This document shows, piece by piece, positions 42,986 to 51,300 of a DNA stretch of 64,000 bases. The stretch covers positions 4,216,001-4,280,000 of the forward strand of contig OZ257255.1 of NCBI GenBank assembly GCA_965279655.1, written 5' to 3'. The position numbers and the translations under genes are program-made. Source of the stretch: SCTM01 sp965279655 (GTDB lineage: Bacteria > Pseudomonadota > Alphaproteobacteria > Rhodospirillales > Rhodospirillaceae). The notes beneath the pieces are model-generated. The model was given only the letters and a program-made list of their open reading frames with translations, made no database searches and was not told the DNA's origin. How positions within the stretch are numbered: the stretch's first letter is position 1; the number at the start of each line of letters is the position of its first letter.

Positions 42986-44698
42986 ATGAACACCAGCCCT
43001 GAAGATCGCCCCGCCTTGGGGGTAGAAAGCCAGGGCGCCGGTGCCTATCGCGTCCTTGCCCGCAAGTACCGCCCGAAGACCTTTGCCGACCTGATCGGCC
43101 AGGACGCCTTGGTGCGGACGCTCACCAATGCGATTGCCTCCGGCCGTCTGGCCCAGGGCTACATGCTCACCGGCGTGCGCGGGGTCGGGAAGACCACCAC
43201 CGCCCGGCTGATCGCCCGCGCCCTCAACTGCATCGGTGCGGACGGCAAGGGCGGGCCGACGCCGCAGCCTTGCGGTGTGTGCCAGCACTGCGTCGCGATC
43301 TCGGAAGACCGTCATGTCGACGTGCTGGAGATGGACGCCGCCAGCCGCACCGGCATCGACGACATCCGCGAACTGCTCGAAGGCGTGCGTTATCGCCCCG
43401 TGTCGGCGCGGGTCAAGATCTACATCGTCGACGAAGTGCACATGCTGTCCGACAAGGCGTTCAACGCGCTTCTCAAGACGCTCGAAGAGCCGCCCGACCA
43501 TGTGAAGTTCATTTTCGCCACCACGGAAATCCGCAAGGTGCCGGTGACGGTGCTGTCGCGCTGTCAGCGCTTCGACCTGCGCCGCATCGACATGGGCCAT
43601 CTCACCATGCTGTTCCGAGGCATCGCGGACAAGGAAGGTGCGCAAGTCGAAGAGGGTGCCTTCACGCTCATCGCCCGCGCCGCCGACGGCTCGGCGCGTG
43701 ACGGGCTGTCGATCCTCGATCAGGCGATCTCCCAGGCCTCGGGTCCCCAGGGAACCGGCGGCGCGCCGAAGGTCAGCGAGCAATCCGTGCGCGATATGCT
43801 CGGGCTCGCGGACCGCGCCAAGGTGTTCGACCTATTCGAAGCGGTGATGGGCGGCAAAGTGAAGGCCGCCCTCGATCTGCTCGCCGATCAATACGCCGCC
43901 GGCGCATCGCCGGTGGTGGTGCTGCAGGACTTGCTGGAACTCACCCACTGGCTCACGCGCATGAAGGTGGCGCCGGAAGGTGCCGACGATCCGGCGCTGG
44001 CGGAAACCGAACGCACCCGTGGCGTCACGATGGCGAAGGCGTTGTCGCTGCCAGCGCTGACGCGCGCCTGGCAGATGCTGATCAAGGGCCTGTCCGAAAC
44101 GCGCAGCGCACCAATTCCATTGCAAGCGGCGGAGATGGTGCTGGTGCGCCTGGCCTATTCCGCCGATCTGCCCACACCGGCGGATGCGGTGAAGCAACTC
44201 GGCAGCGGCGGCGCTGTGTCCGCGGGCCGCGCGGCCCCGTCGCCGGCACCCAATGGCGGCGGCGCGCGCGCGATGGCGGTGGCGACGAGTTCCGCCGCAC
44301 CCGCGCCCCGCGTGCAAGCAGAGCCCGTGGCGGACGCGGTCGCGCTGCCGCAACCCAAGACCTTTGCCGAAGTCGTGGCGCTGTTCGAGCAGAAGCGCGA
44401 AGCGACCATCGCGTCGCACTTGAAGCGTACCGTGCGCCTGGTGCGGTTCGAGGCGGGTTTGATCGAATTCAATTCCGGCAAGACCGCGCCGACGGATCTC
44501 GCCGGCCAGGTCGGCAAGATGCTCACCCAATGGACCGGCCAGCGCTGGGTGGCGAGCGTCGCCAACGCGCCCGGCGAGCCCACGCTGCATGAGCAGCAGA
44601 TCGAGCAGGCGAAATCCGCGCCGGTGGTAAAGGCGCTGCTCGACGTTTATCCCAACGCGGAAGTGTCGCTCCGCCGCGCCGACGAAAAAGACAAATAG
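42986..44698 (+). CDS. dnaX: DNA polymerase III tau/gamma subunit
   Basis: Clamp-loader and replisome organiser, 570 residues. AAA+ domain: YRVLARKYRPKTFADLIGQD, Walker A GVRGVGKTTTAR (about residues 63-74), zinc ligands ending in CGVCQHC, Walker B IVDEVHMLSDKAFNALLKTL, and sensor 1 FIFATTEIRKVPVTVLSRCQ. A Pro/Ala-rich linker near residues 400-450 leads to a tau C-terminal domain. No A-rich slippery site of the E. coli type is present, so only full-length tau is predicted by that route. It is followed by ybaB and recR. Confidence 0.95.
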   Translation: MNTSPEDRPALGVESQGAGAYRVLARKYRPKTFADLIGQDALVRTLTNAIASGRLAQGYMLTGVRGVGKTTTARLIARALNCIGADGKGGPTPQPCGVCQHCVAISEDRHVDVLEMDAASRTGIDDIRELLEGVRYRPVSARVKIYIVDEVHMLSDKAFNALLKTLEEPPDHVKFIFATTEIRKVPVTVLSRCQRFDLRRIDMGHLTMLFRGIADKEGAQVEEGAFTLIARAADGSARDGLSILDQAISQASGPQGTGGAPKVSEQSVRDMLGLADRAKVFDLFEAVMGGKVKAALDLLADQYAAGASPVVVLQDLLELTHWLTRMKVAPEGADDPALAETERTRGVTMAKALSLPALTRAWQMLIKGLSETRSAPIPLQAAEMVLVRLAYSADLPTPADAVKQLGSGGAVSAGRAAPSPAPNGGGARAMAVATSSAAPAPRVQAEPVADAVALPQPKTFAEVVALFEQKREATIASHLKRTVRLVRFEAGLIEFNSGKTAPTDLAGQVGKMLTQWTGQRWVASVANAPGEPTLHEQQIEQAKSAPVVKALLDVYPNAEVSLRRADEKDK

Positions 44699-44714
44699 GT
44701 CAGGTCCGAGTTCT

Positions 44715-45038
44715 ATGAAAAACCTTGGTCAGATGATGAAGCAGGTTCAGGACATGCAGACGCGCATGGCTGAAATGCAGGAGAAGCTGGCCGACCTGGA
44801 GATTTCCGGCACCTCCGGCGCCGGCCTCGTGCAGGCCACGCTGAACGGCAAGCGCGAACTGCGCCGCATCAAGATCGATCCCACCCTGCTCGTGCCGGCG
44901 GAAGCCGAGGTGCTGGAGGATTTGATCATCGCCGCCGTGAAAGACGCCAAGACCAAGGTGGATGTGGAAGTCGAGGCGCAGATGAGCAAGCTGACCGGCG
45001 GCCTGCCGCTGCCGCCGGGCTTCAAACTTCCGTTCTAG
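44715..45038 (+). CDS. ybaB: YbaB/EbfC family nucleoid-associated protein
   Basis: A 107-residue DNA-binding protein that forms dimers with an N-terminal coiled helix (MKNLGQMMKQVQDMQTRMAE) and a beta-sheet body (VQATLNGKRELRRIKIDPTL). The C-terminal tail GLPLPPGFKLPF is typical of alphaproteobacterial members. It sits between dnaX and recR as in most bacteria; the ribosome-binding site region includes CAGGTC. Confidence 0.93.
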   Translation: MKNLGQMMKQVQDMQTRMAEMQEKLADLEISGTSGAGLVQATLNGKRELRRIKIDPTLLVPAEAEVLEDLIIAAVKDAKTKVDVEVEAQMSKLTGGLPLPPGFKLPF

Positions 45039-45049
45039 ATTTTTGAAGT

Positions 45050-45098
45050 GCGCATGACCTCATCGGAAAACCGGTATCCACTTTTCCGGGTCATGCGC
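45050..45098. repeat. GCGCATGACC palindromic repeat abutting recR
   Basis: Outer arms GCGCATGACC and GGTCATGCGC (10 bp), then inner arms GGAAAA and TTTTCC around CCGGTATCCAC. This fits a well-known alphaproteobacterial intergenic palindrome in which arms flank a GAAAACCGGT/CACTTTTC core. It fills the ybaB-recR gap and ends two bases before the recR ATG, displacing any normal Shine-Dalgarno. Confidence 0.7.
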
Positions 45099-45100
45099 TA

Positions 45101-45697
45101 ATGGCCGGCCCCGAGATTGAATCGCTGATCCGGCAGATCTCCAAGCTGCCCGGTTTGGGTCCGCGGTCGGCGCGGCGTATCGCGCTCGCGCTCATCAAGA
45201 AGCGCAACATGCTGCTCGATCCTCTGGTGCACGCCCTCACCGCCGCCGCGGATCGCGTGCGCGTCTGCAGCGTCTGCAGCAACTACGACAGCCAGGACCC
45301 CTGCGTCATCTGCAGCGATCCCAAGCGCGATCACACCATCGTCTGCGTGGTGGAGGACGTAGCCGATCTCTGGGCGATGGAGCGCGCCAGCGTCTTTCGC
45401 GGCCGCTATCACGTAAGCGGCGGGTTGCTCTCACCCTTGAGCGGCATCGGTCCGGACGATCTCAAGCTCGATCGGCTGTTGGATCGCGTGCGCGCGGATC
45501 ATGTGAAGGAAGTGATCCTGGCGCTCGCTGCCACGGTCGACGGCCAGACCACCGCGCACTACATCGCCGAAAAGCTGCAGGAAACCGGCACGGTCGTGTC
45601 GGGCCTTGCCCACGGCATGCCCGTGGGCGGCGAGCTTGATTATCTCGACGACGGCACCATCTCTGCGGCGCTTCGTGCGCGTCGGCCGGTCGGCTAG
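45101..45697 (+). CDS. recR: Recombination mediator protein RecR
   Basis: A 198-residue RecFOR pathway protein. The N-terminal helix-hairpin-helix is ISKLPGLGPRSARRIALALI. A zinc finger follows with four cysteines (CSVCSNYDSQDPCVIC), and then a Toprim domain (IVCVVEDVADLWAMERASVF). The length is standard and AGPEIESLI is the usual start in alphaproteobacteria. The start codon has no visible ribosome-binding site because a repeat lies directly before it. Confidence 0.95.
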   Translation: MAGPEIESLIRQISKLPGLGPRSARRIALALIKKRNMLLDPLVHALTAAADRVRVCSVCSNYDSQDPCVICSDPKRDHTIVCVVEDVADLWAMERASVFRGRYHVSGGLLSPLSGIGPDDLKLDRLLDRVRADHVKEVILALAATVDGQTTAHYIAEKLQETGTVVSGLAHGMPVGGELDYLDDGTISAALRARRPVG

Positions 45698-45706
45698 ACC
45701 GGCCGA
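45682..45706 (+). terminator. Hairpin overlapping the recR stop codon
   Basis: TCGGCCGGTC and GACCGGCCGA form a 10-bp stem with loop GGCTA, the TAG stop straddling the loop. No real U-tract follows (GACTATTT), so termination is only possible. Confidence 0.4.
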
Positions 45707-45885
45707 GACTATTTGAATGCGCGCCTATGCGCGCGGCCGGTGGGTTAATCCACACGCAAGGCTGGCGTAAGATAACAGTCTCGCGATGAAAGCTGCCTCG
45801 GCCTAGCCACAATTGCGCGCTACGTTGAGAGTGGAATACTTTGCACGCCATCGCCGTCCCTGAATCGACGGCCCCGGAGGAAACG

Positions 45886-46557
45886 ATGTTCAAGAAATTT
45901 GTGGCGGCCGCGATCACCGCCTTCGCGCTCGCGGCCTGCGTCAATCCGAAATACGTGGTCTCGGACGTTTCGCGCTTCCACACGCTGCCGGCGACGCCGA
46001 GCGGCCAGACCTTTGTCATCGCCACGCTGAACGCGGAGCAGAGCGAGAGCCTCGCCTATCGCAAATATGCCGACACCGTTTCGGCGAAGTTGCAGTCGCT
46101 CGGGCTTCGCGCGGCGGCCACGGGCGCGCCCACGGATTACGTCGTGACGTTGCAGTATGACGTGCGCGGCCCGACGCCGGACATCGAGAGCCGCGGCAGC
46201 CACTTGAGATTCGGTCTCGGCTTCGGCCATCGCCATGGCCCGTGGGGTTGGGGCGGGGCGTACGATTCCGACTTCGATCACTACACCGACACGCGCCAGC
46301 TGTTCGTGCGCCGCGTCGAACTCGATATCTATCGCGGCGCCTCGTATGACACGCCGAAGAAGGAGCGCGTGTTCGAAGGCCGCGCGCTGTCGACGGGGCA
46401 GAACGGCCAGCTCGAGCCGGTGATCCCGTACATTCTCGATGCGCTGTTCAAGGAATTCCCGGGCCGCTCCGGGGAGACTGTGAGGGTCTCCGTGCAGGTG
46501 CCCCAGGAAATCGCCGACGGGACGGCCCGCGCGCCGTCCAGCCGCTCGGCGTACTAG
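45886..46557 (+). CDS. DUF4136-like lipoprotein
   Basis: A 223-residue predicted lipoprotein. The signal peptide MFKKFVAAAITAFALAAC gives lipidated Cys18, preceded by a GGAGG ribosome-binding site. The body follows the DUF4136 pattern: VVSDVSRFHTLPATPSGQTF early, YVVTLQYDVRGP in the middle, then a His/Gly/Trp-rich segment (LGFGHRHGPWGWGGAYDSD). The C-terminal strands include RRVELDIYRGASYD and VFEGRALSTGQ. Function unknown; it is convergent with a small NfeD-type gene six bases away. Confidence 0.72.
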   Translation: MFKKFVAAAITAFALAACVNPKYVVSDVSRFHTLPATPSGQTFVIATLNAEQSESLAYRKYADTVSAKLQSLGLRAAATGAPTDYVVTLQYDVRGPTPDIESRGSHLRFGLGFGHRHGPWGWGGAYDSDFDHYTDTRQLFVRRVELDIYRGASYDTPKKERVFEGRALSTGQNGQLEPVIPYILDALFKEFPGRSGETVRVSVQVPQEIADGTARAPSSRSAY

Positions 46558-46563
46558 ACCCGA

Positions 46564-46800
46564 TTAGGCCTCGCCTGCGTGCTCGACGCGCAGGCGGGGA
46601 CCCTCCACGCCGATCACCCGCACACTCGTCCCAGCGGGCATGTCGGGGCCCGCCACCAGCCACGTACTCCCGGACACGAACAGCCGCCCGCGACCGTTCA
46701 CGATGGCGGTTCGCAGCGTGAAAACCTTGCCGAGCAGGGCCGGGCCCGAGGGTGGGCCGCCCGGATCGGTCGGCTGAGTGGCGGCAGAGGCGGCAGGCAT
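46564..46800 (-). CDS. Solo NfeD C-terminal (OB-fold) domain protein
   Basis: A 78-residue protein consisting of little more than an NfeD OB-fold: LLGKVFTLRTAIVNGRGRLF, then VSGSTWLVAGPDMPAGTSVR and VIGVEGPRLRVEHAGE. The pattern of Gly, the STW tryptophan and the V-x-V-x-x-V-x-G-x-x-L-x-V end is that of NfeD. There is no membrane segment and no partner stomatin/slipin gene. I chose the ATG at 46800 because it follows GGGGAA and because the longer frame gives an unrelated extension. A promoter of its own lies just upstream. Confidence 0.6.
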   Translation of the reverse strand: MPAASAATQPTDPGGPPSGPALLGKVFTLRTAIVNGRGRLFVSGSTWLVAGPDMPAGTSVRVIGVEGPRLRVEHAGEA

Positions 46801-46821
46801 GAGTTCCCCAGAAGCGGCGGG

Positions 46822-46849
46822 ATAATACCTAGGCGAGATTCTAGCGCAA
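46822..46849 (-). promoter_or_regulatory. Probable promoter of the solo NfeD gene
   Basis: On the minus strand TTGCGC (46849-46844) and TATTAT (46827-46822) are spaced by 16 bases, 21 bases before the ATG. A clear AT-rich island in this region. Confidence 0.5.
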
Positions 46850-46920
46850 TACGCTCTTTTTAGTTGTTGTGCTTTAAATCCAGGCCCGGCCATAACGCCG
46901 CAGGCGGCCGGATCGTGCCC

Positions 46921-48066
46921 TCAGTGGGGCGCGCCGACCTGCTTCAAGAGCGGCGCTGCCGCTTCCACCGGCGCCTCTAGCTCGATATCGGCGATCTTCT
47001 CGCCCCGGGCGACGATGCGCTCGGTGGACTTGAGCACCTGTTCCACGTCCGCCTGGGTCTGCGTGAAGTGGGTGCCGAGCTTGCGCACCCGGTCATCCAG
47101 GCGCTGCACGTCTTCCATCATCTTGCCGATGTGCTCCTGCAGCAGGTGCGCCTGCTCGCGCATCTGCGCATCTTTCAGAATCGCCCGCACGGTGTTGAGC
47201 GTCGCCATCAGCGTCGTGGGCGAGACGATGTACACGCGCCGGCGGAAGCCCTGCTCGACCACGTCGCCGAACTGGTCGTGCAGGGTCGCGAAGACGGATT
47301 CCGCCGGCACGAACATGATCGCGGAGTCCGCGGTCTCGCCGGGGATGATGTACTTGTCCGCGATGTCGCGGATATGCGTCAGCACATTGGCGCGGAATTG
47401 CGCTTCGGCTTGCTTGCGCGCGATGTCGTCCTTGGCGTTCGTCAGCGCCATATACGCTTCGTGCGGATATTTCGAATCCACCGCGATCATGCCCGGCGGA
47501 TTGGGCAGATGGATCACGCAGTCCGCGCGCTTGCCGTTGGAGAGCGTGACCTGAAAGTCGAAAGCGCCCGGCGGCAGCATGTTGCGCACCAAGTCTTCCA
47601 TCTGCGTCTGGCCGATGGCGCCGCGCGCCTGCTTGTTGGAGAGGATGTCCTGCAAGGACACGACCTCCGCCGACAGGTCGGCGAGATTCTTCTGCGCCGC
47701 GTCGATCACCGCCAGGCGTTCCTGCAGCGCGGTCATGCCCTCCGCGGCCTTCTCGGTGGAGCGTTGCAGGTTATCGCCCACGCGCCGCGTCACTTCGGCG
47801 AGACGTTCGTCGAGCATCTTGGTGACGGCGCGCTCCTGCGCCTGCAGCCGTTCGGCCAGCGCGGATTGCAGCGAGGTCTGCGCGGCTTGCTGGCTGTCCG
47901 CCATCTGGCTCAAGCGCCCGGCGAGTCCGGCCTGTGCGTCGACGAGCCGAAGCGCGACATCCGCAAGCCCGGCGTCCGGCGCGGCACCGCGCCGTGCCAG
48001 TATCCAGGCGAGGCCACCGGCAATCACCGCCGCTAGTGCTACCGCTACGATCACGCCGCCGTCCAT
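46921..48066 (-). CDS. rmuC: DNA recombination protein RmuC
   Basis: A 381-residue RmuC-family protein, implicated in limiting recombination between inverted repeats. One N-terminal transmembrane segment (VIVAVALAAVIAGGLAWILA) is followed by a long coiled coil (about residues 45-150). The PD-(D/E)XK-like core contains VTLSNGKRADCVIHLP, IAVDSKYPHEAYMAL and SAIMFVPAESVFATLHDQ. The C-terminal coiled segment (MMEDVQRLDDRVRKLGTHF) is typical. It has no tight neighbours; the DUF4139 gene is divergent 175 bases away. Confidence 0.92.
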   Translation of the reverse strand: MDGGVIVAVALAAVIAGGLAWILARRGAAPDAGLADVALRLVDAQAGLAGRLSQMADSQQAAQTSLQSALAERLQAQERAVTKMLDERLAEVTRRVGDNLQRSTEKAAEGMTALQERLAVIDAAQKNLADLSAEVVSLQDILSNKQARGAIGQTQMEDLVRNMLPPGAFDFQVTLSNGKRADCVIHLPNPPGMIAVDSKYPHEAYMALTNAKDDIARKQAEAQFRANVLTHIRDIADKYIIPGETADSAIMFVPAESVFATLHDQFGDVVEQGFRRRVYIVSPTTLMATLNTVRAILKDAQMREQAHLLQEHIGKMMEDVQRLDDRVRKLGTHFTQTQADVEQVLKSTERIVARGEKIADIELEAPVEAAAPLLKQVGAPH

Positions 48067-48129
48067 CCGTGAGACCCCAAGCTAAACCCAAGTCGCGGCA
48101 CGCTTTTTTGACCAGCGCGGCGCGCCAAC

Positions 48130-48145
48130 TTGCAACTTTGCAACT
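48130..48145. repeat. Tandem TTGCAACT direct repeat between rmuC and the DUF4139 gene
   Basis: TTGCAACT occurs twice head-to-tail, preceded by CCAACT, in the divergent intergenic region. It could be an operator half-site pair with an 8-base period. Confidence 0.3.
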
Positions 48146-48241
48146 ATCGCGGCGGCCCCAGGCTCGCCATCATCCCGCCCCATCGGCGCCGCGCCCTAAC
48201 TGTATCACTCTTGCGGTTCCCCCGACGAAGGTTTCCCCCCA

Positions 48242-49702
48242 ATGCGCCGCCTCCTGCTCGCTTCCGTTTTCCTCGCCGCGCCCACGTTCGCCGCCGACAC
48301 CGTGGTCGGCCCCGGCACGGCGCCCGAACTCACCGTCTACGGCGGCGACTTCGCGCTGGTGCGCGAGAACCGCACGATCAAACTGACCGACGGCGAAAAC
48401 CATCTCGCCTTCACCGGCGTCAGCCGGAGCTTGCAGCCGGAGACGGCGAACATCCAGGTCATCGGCGCGGGACCGAAGGCGCCGGAGGTCAAGATCCTGG
48501 ACCAGACCTTCGCGTTCAATTTGCTTTCGCAGGACGCGTTGCTCGAACAGGCCGTCGGCCGCGAAGTGTCGGTGGTCACCACCAATCCCGCCTCGGGCCG
48601 CGACACCGTTGAACGCGCGCGCGTGCTGTCCGTGCAGAACGGCTTGGTGCTGGAGATCGGCGGCAAGATCCACACCGGTGTGCCGGGACGCATCGTATTC
48701 GACAGCTTGCCCGGCAACCTGCGCCCGGTGCCGACGCTGTTGATGACCGCGATCGGTCCGAGCGGCGCCGACATTCCGGTGGAGCTCGCTTACCTTACCA
48801 ACGGCCTCGGCTGGAAGACCGACTACGTCGCCAACTACGACGGCGATGCGGGCCGTCTCGATCTCACGGCCTGGGCCACGGTCACCAATACGACGGGCGC
48901 CGAGTTCAAGGACGCGAAGTTGCGTCTCGCCGCCGGCGACGTGAACCGCATCACGCCGCCGCGGCCGATGCCGTTCGCGCGCGGCAATCAAAAGATGGAA
49001 ATGGCGATGGCCGCCGCGCCCGCGCAAGACGCCGGCGTCACCAACAGCAGCTTCGAGGGCCTGAACATCTATTCCATCCCGCGGCAGGTCACGCTGCTGC
49101 CGGGCGAGAGCAAGCAATTGGCGCTCATGCGCGCCACCAACCTCGTCGCCAAGCGCGAATACGTCGTGCGCGGGCAGCCCTGGTTCTACACCACCTCCAT
49201 GGCGGGCCAGCATCAAGAGGGCCGCGCCGAAATCGAGATCACCGTCAAGAACGAGGGCCGCAAGGCGCCCGCCAAAGGCAAGCCGAGCACTGAGCCGGAA
49301 GGCCTCGGCGGTCCGCTGCCGGCGGGCGTGGTGCGCGCATACGGCCAGGATCAGAACGGCGCGCCCGCGTTCCTGGGCGAGGACCGGATCGATCATGTGG
49401 CGGAAGGCGGAGACATCAAACTCCACTTCGGGCGCGACCTCGAGGTTCCGGTCACACGCGATCAGGTGAACTTCGTGAAGGCGTCGGAAAAGATCTCCCT
49501 GACCCTGTGGCGCATCGCCGTGCGCAACACCAAAGCTAAGCCGGTAGCCGTGCGGATCAGCGAGCCGATCAGCGGCGATTGGGAGATCTCCAAGGAGAAC
49601 ATGCCCCATACCAAATCCACGACCGGAGCGGCGGAATGGACCGTCACCCTCCCACCCAAAGGTGAGTCGGTCCTGGAGTACACGGTCAAAACCACCCTGT
49701 GA
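48242..49702 (+). CDS. DUF4139 domain-containing exported protein
   Basis: A 486-residue exported protein with signal peptide MRRLLLASVFLAAPTFA. It has the DUF4139 mucoidy-inhibitor-like arrangement: an N-terminal beta domain (LTVYGGDFALVRENRTIKLT), the central DUF4139 region (ELAYLTNGLGWKTDYVANYD, AWATVTNTTGAEFKDAKLRL) and C-terminal strands (SLTLWRIAVRNTKAKPVAVR). A Lys/Pro loop near residues 340-355 is likely disordered. Function unknown; it likely acts in the periplasm or outer envelope. It ends 67 bases before def. Confidence 0.82.
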   Translation: MRRLLLASVFLAAPTFAADTVVGPGTAPELTVYGGDFALVRENRTIKLTDGENHLAFTGVSRSLQPETANIQVIGAGPKAPEVKILDQTFAFNLLSQDALLEQAVGREVSVVTTNPASGRDTVERARVLSVQNGLVLEIGGKIHTGVPGRIVFDSLPGNLRPVPTLLMTAIGPSGADIPVELAYLTNGLGWKTDYVANYDGDAGRLDLTAWATVTNTTGAEFKDAKLRLAAGDVNRITPPRPMPFARGNQKMEMAMAAAPAQDAGVTNSSFEGLNIYSIPRQVTLLPGESKQLALMRATNLVAKREYVVRGQPWFYTTSMAGQHQEGRAEIEITVKNEGRKAPAKGKPSTEPEGLGGPLPAGVVRAYGQDQNGAPAFLGEDRIDHVAEGGDIKLHFGRDLEVPVTRDQVNFVKASEKISLTLWRIAVRNTKAKPVAVRISEPISGDWEISKENMPHTKSTTGAAEWTVTLPPKGESVLEYTVKTTL

Positions 49703-49769
49703 CCGGGCTTAGGTGCCTTAGAACCGCTCTCAATTGACGCCGCCGTCCTGGGGCCTTATCTCAAGGCCC

Positions 49770-50300
49770 ATGGCCCTCCTGGACATCATTGTCGCGCCCG
49801 ATCCGCGCCTGAAACGCAAAGCCGAACCCGTGAAAACGGTGGATGCGGCGGCGAAGAAGCTCATGGCCGATATGCTCGACACCATGTACGAGGCGCCCGG
49901 CATCGGGCTCGCCGCGCCGCAGGTGGGCGCGCTCAAGCGCATCATCGTCGTCGATCCGGCCCGCGAAGGCGAACCGCCGCGGCCGTTGAAGATGGCCAAT
50001 CCGGAGATCCTGTGGTCCTCGGACGAGGTGAAGGAATACGAGGAAGGCTGCCTGTCGCTCCCCGAGGAGTACGACATGGTGAAGCGCCCGGAGCGCGTGC
50101 GTGTGCGCTACCTCGATGAGAACAACGCCGCCCAGGAGATCGAGGCGGACGGTTTGCTCGCGGTGGTGATCCAGCATGAGATGGATCACCTCGAAGGCGT
50201 GCTGTTCGTCGACCACATCTCCTCGCTCAAGCGCAACATGATCCTGCGCCGTCTCACCAAGCAGAAAAAGCTCGGCAAGCGCCCCGACGCGGCGGAGTAA
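49770..50300 (+). CDS. def: Peptide deformylase
   Basis: Metalloenzyme of 176 residues that removes the formyl group from nascent proteins. All three motifs are present: GIGLAAPQVG, EGCLSLPEEY and QHEMDHLEGVLF (the HEMDH motif supplying two histidine ligands and the catalytic glutamate). The ATG at 49770 begins MALLDIIVAPDPRLKRKAEP. It forms the standard def-fmt pair with a 6-base gap. Confidence 0.97.
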   Translation: MALLDIIVAPDPRLKRKAEPVKTVDAAAKKLMADMLDTMYEAPGIGLAAPQVGALKRIIVVDPAREGEPPRPLKMANPEILWSSDEVKEYEEGCLSLPEEYDMVKRPERVRVRYLDENNAAQEIEADGLLAVVIQHEMDHLEGVLFVDHISSLKRNMILRRLTKQKKLGKRPDAAE

Positions 50301-50306
50301 GCGCCG

Positions 50307-51233
50307 ATGGCGTCGCCCCTAAAGATCGTTTTCATGGGCACGCCGGATTTCGCCGTCACGGCGCTCGCGCGACTGATCGCCGACGGACATCAGATCCTTG
50401 CCGTCTACACCCAGCCGCCGCGCCCCGCCGGCCGCGGTCAGCAGGAGCGCGTGAGTCCGGTGGCGCAGCTCGCGCAGAGCCACGGCCTGCCGGTGCATTG
50501 GCCGGTGAGCTTGAAGGGGACCGACGTGCAAGGCGCGTTCGCCGCGCTCAATGCCGATGTGGCGGTGGTTGCGGCCTATGGGCTCATCCTGCCGCGCGCG
50601 GTGTTGGCGTCACCGAAGTTCGGCTGCGTGAACATCCATGCGTCCCTGTTGCCGCGCTGGCGCGGGGCCGCGCCGATCCAGCGCGCCATCATGGCGGGTG
50701 ATACGGAAAGCGGCGTCACCATCATGCAGATGGAAGCGGGCCTCGACACCGGACCGATGCTGCTCAAGGGCACCGTGCCGATCGAAGACACCACCACCGC
50801 CGGCGCGCTCCACGATGCGCTCGCCGCGCAGGGCGCGGATCTGATCTCCCGGGCGCTGCCGAAAATCGCCGACGGATCGCTGCCGGCGGTGCCGCAGCCG
50901 GAGGCGGGGGTTACTCACGCCGCCAAGCTCGACAAGGCCGAAGCGCGCATCGATTTCGCCAAACCGGCGAAGGCGGTGCTGCGCCATATCCATGGCCTGT
51001 CGCCGTTCCCAGGCGCCTGGTTCTCCCATGGGGAGGAGCGCATCCGCGTGCTGAATGTGTCGCTGGCCCCGGGCTCCGGCCTGCCGGGCACGGTGCTCGA
51101 CGACAAGCTCGCCATCGCCTGCGAGACCGGCGCGATCCGCCTCGAAACCGTGCAGCGCGCCGGCAAAGGCCCCATGGCCGCCGATGCCTTCCTGCGGGGC
51201 TATGCCTTGCCCAAGGGAACGTTGCTCGCCTAA
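50307..51233 (+). CDS. fmt: Methionyl-tRNA formyltransferase
   Basis: Formylates initiator Met-tRNA using 10-formyl-THF; 308 residues. The N-terminus LKIVFMGTPDFAVTAL begins the Rossmann-like formyltransferase domain. The catalytic Asn/His block is VNIHASLLPRWRGAAPIQRA, and the C-terminal OB-like tRNA-binding domain follows from about residue 208. Coupled with def. Confidence 0.97.
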   Translation: MASPLKIVFMGTPDFAVTALARLIADGHQILAVYTQPPRPAGRGQQERVSPVAQLAQSHGLPVHWPVSLKGTDVQGAFAALNADVAVVAAYGLILPRAVLASPKFGCVNIHASLLPRWRGAAPIQRAIMAGDTESGVTIMQMEAGLDTGPMLLKGTVPIEDTTTAGALHDALAAQGADLISRALPKIADGSLPAVPQPEAGVTHAAKLDKAEARIDFAKPAKAVLRHIHGLSPFPGAWFSHGEERIRVLNVSLAPGSGLPGTVLDDKLAIACETGAIRLETVQRAGKGPMAADAFLRGYALPKGTLLA

Positions 51234-51240
51234 AAACAGG

Positions 51241-51285
51241 AGCATTTTCGCCGAAGTGGCTCCCGGTTCGGCGCGGAAATGCGAC
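51241..51285. repeat. AGCATTTTCGCCGAA palindromic repeat between fmt and the GNAT gene
   Basis: GCATTTTCGCCGAA pairs imperfectly with TTCGGCGCGGAAATGC across a GTGGCTCCCGG core. Together with the shortened hairpin after mdh it forms a second family of intergenic palindromes. Confidence 0.55.
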
Positions 51286-51300
51286 CAAAGGCAAAGTCCG

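Noticed and set aside
42986..44698. Programmed frameshift in dnaX giving gamma
   Set aside because: No A-rich slippery heptamer followed by a stem was found; the only A-run is at the end of the gene.
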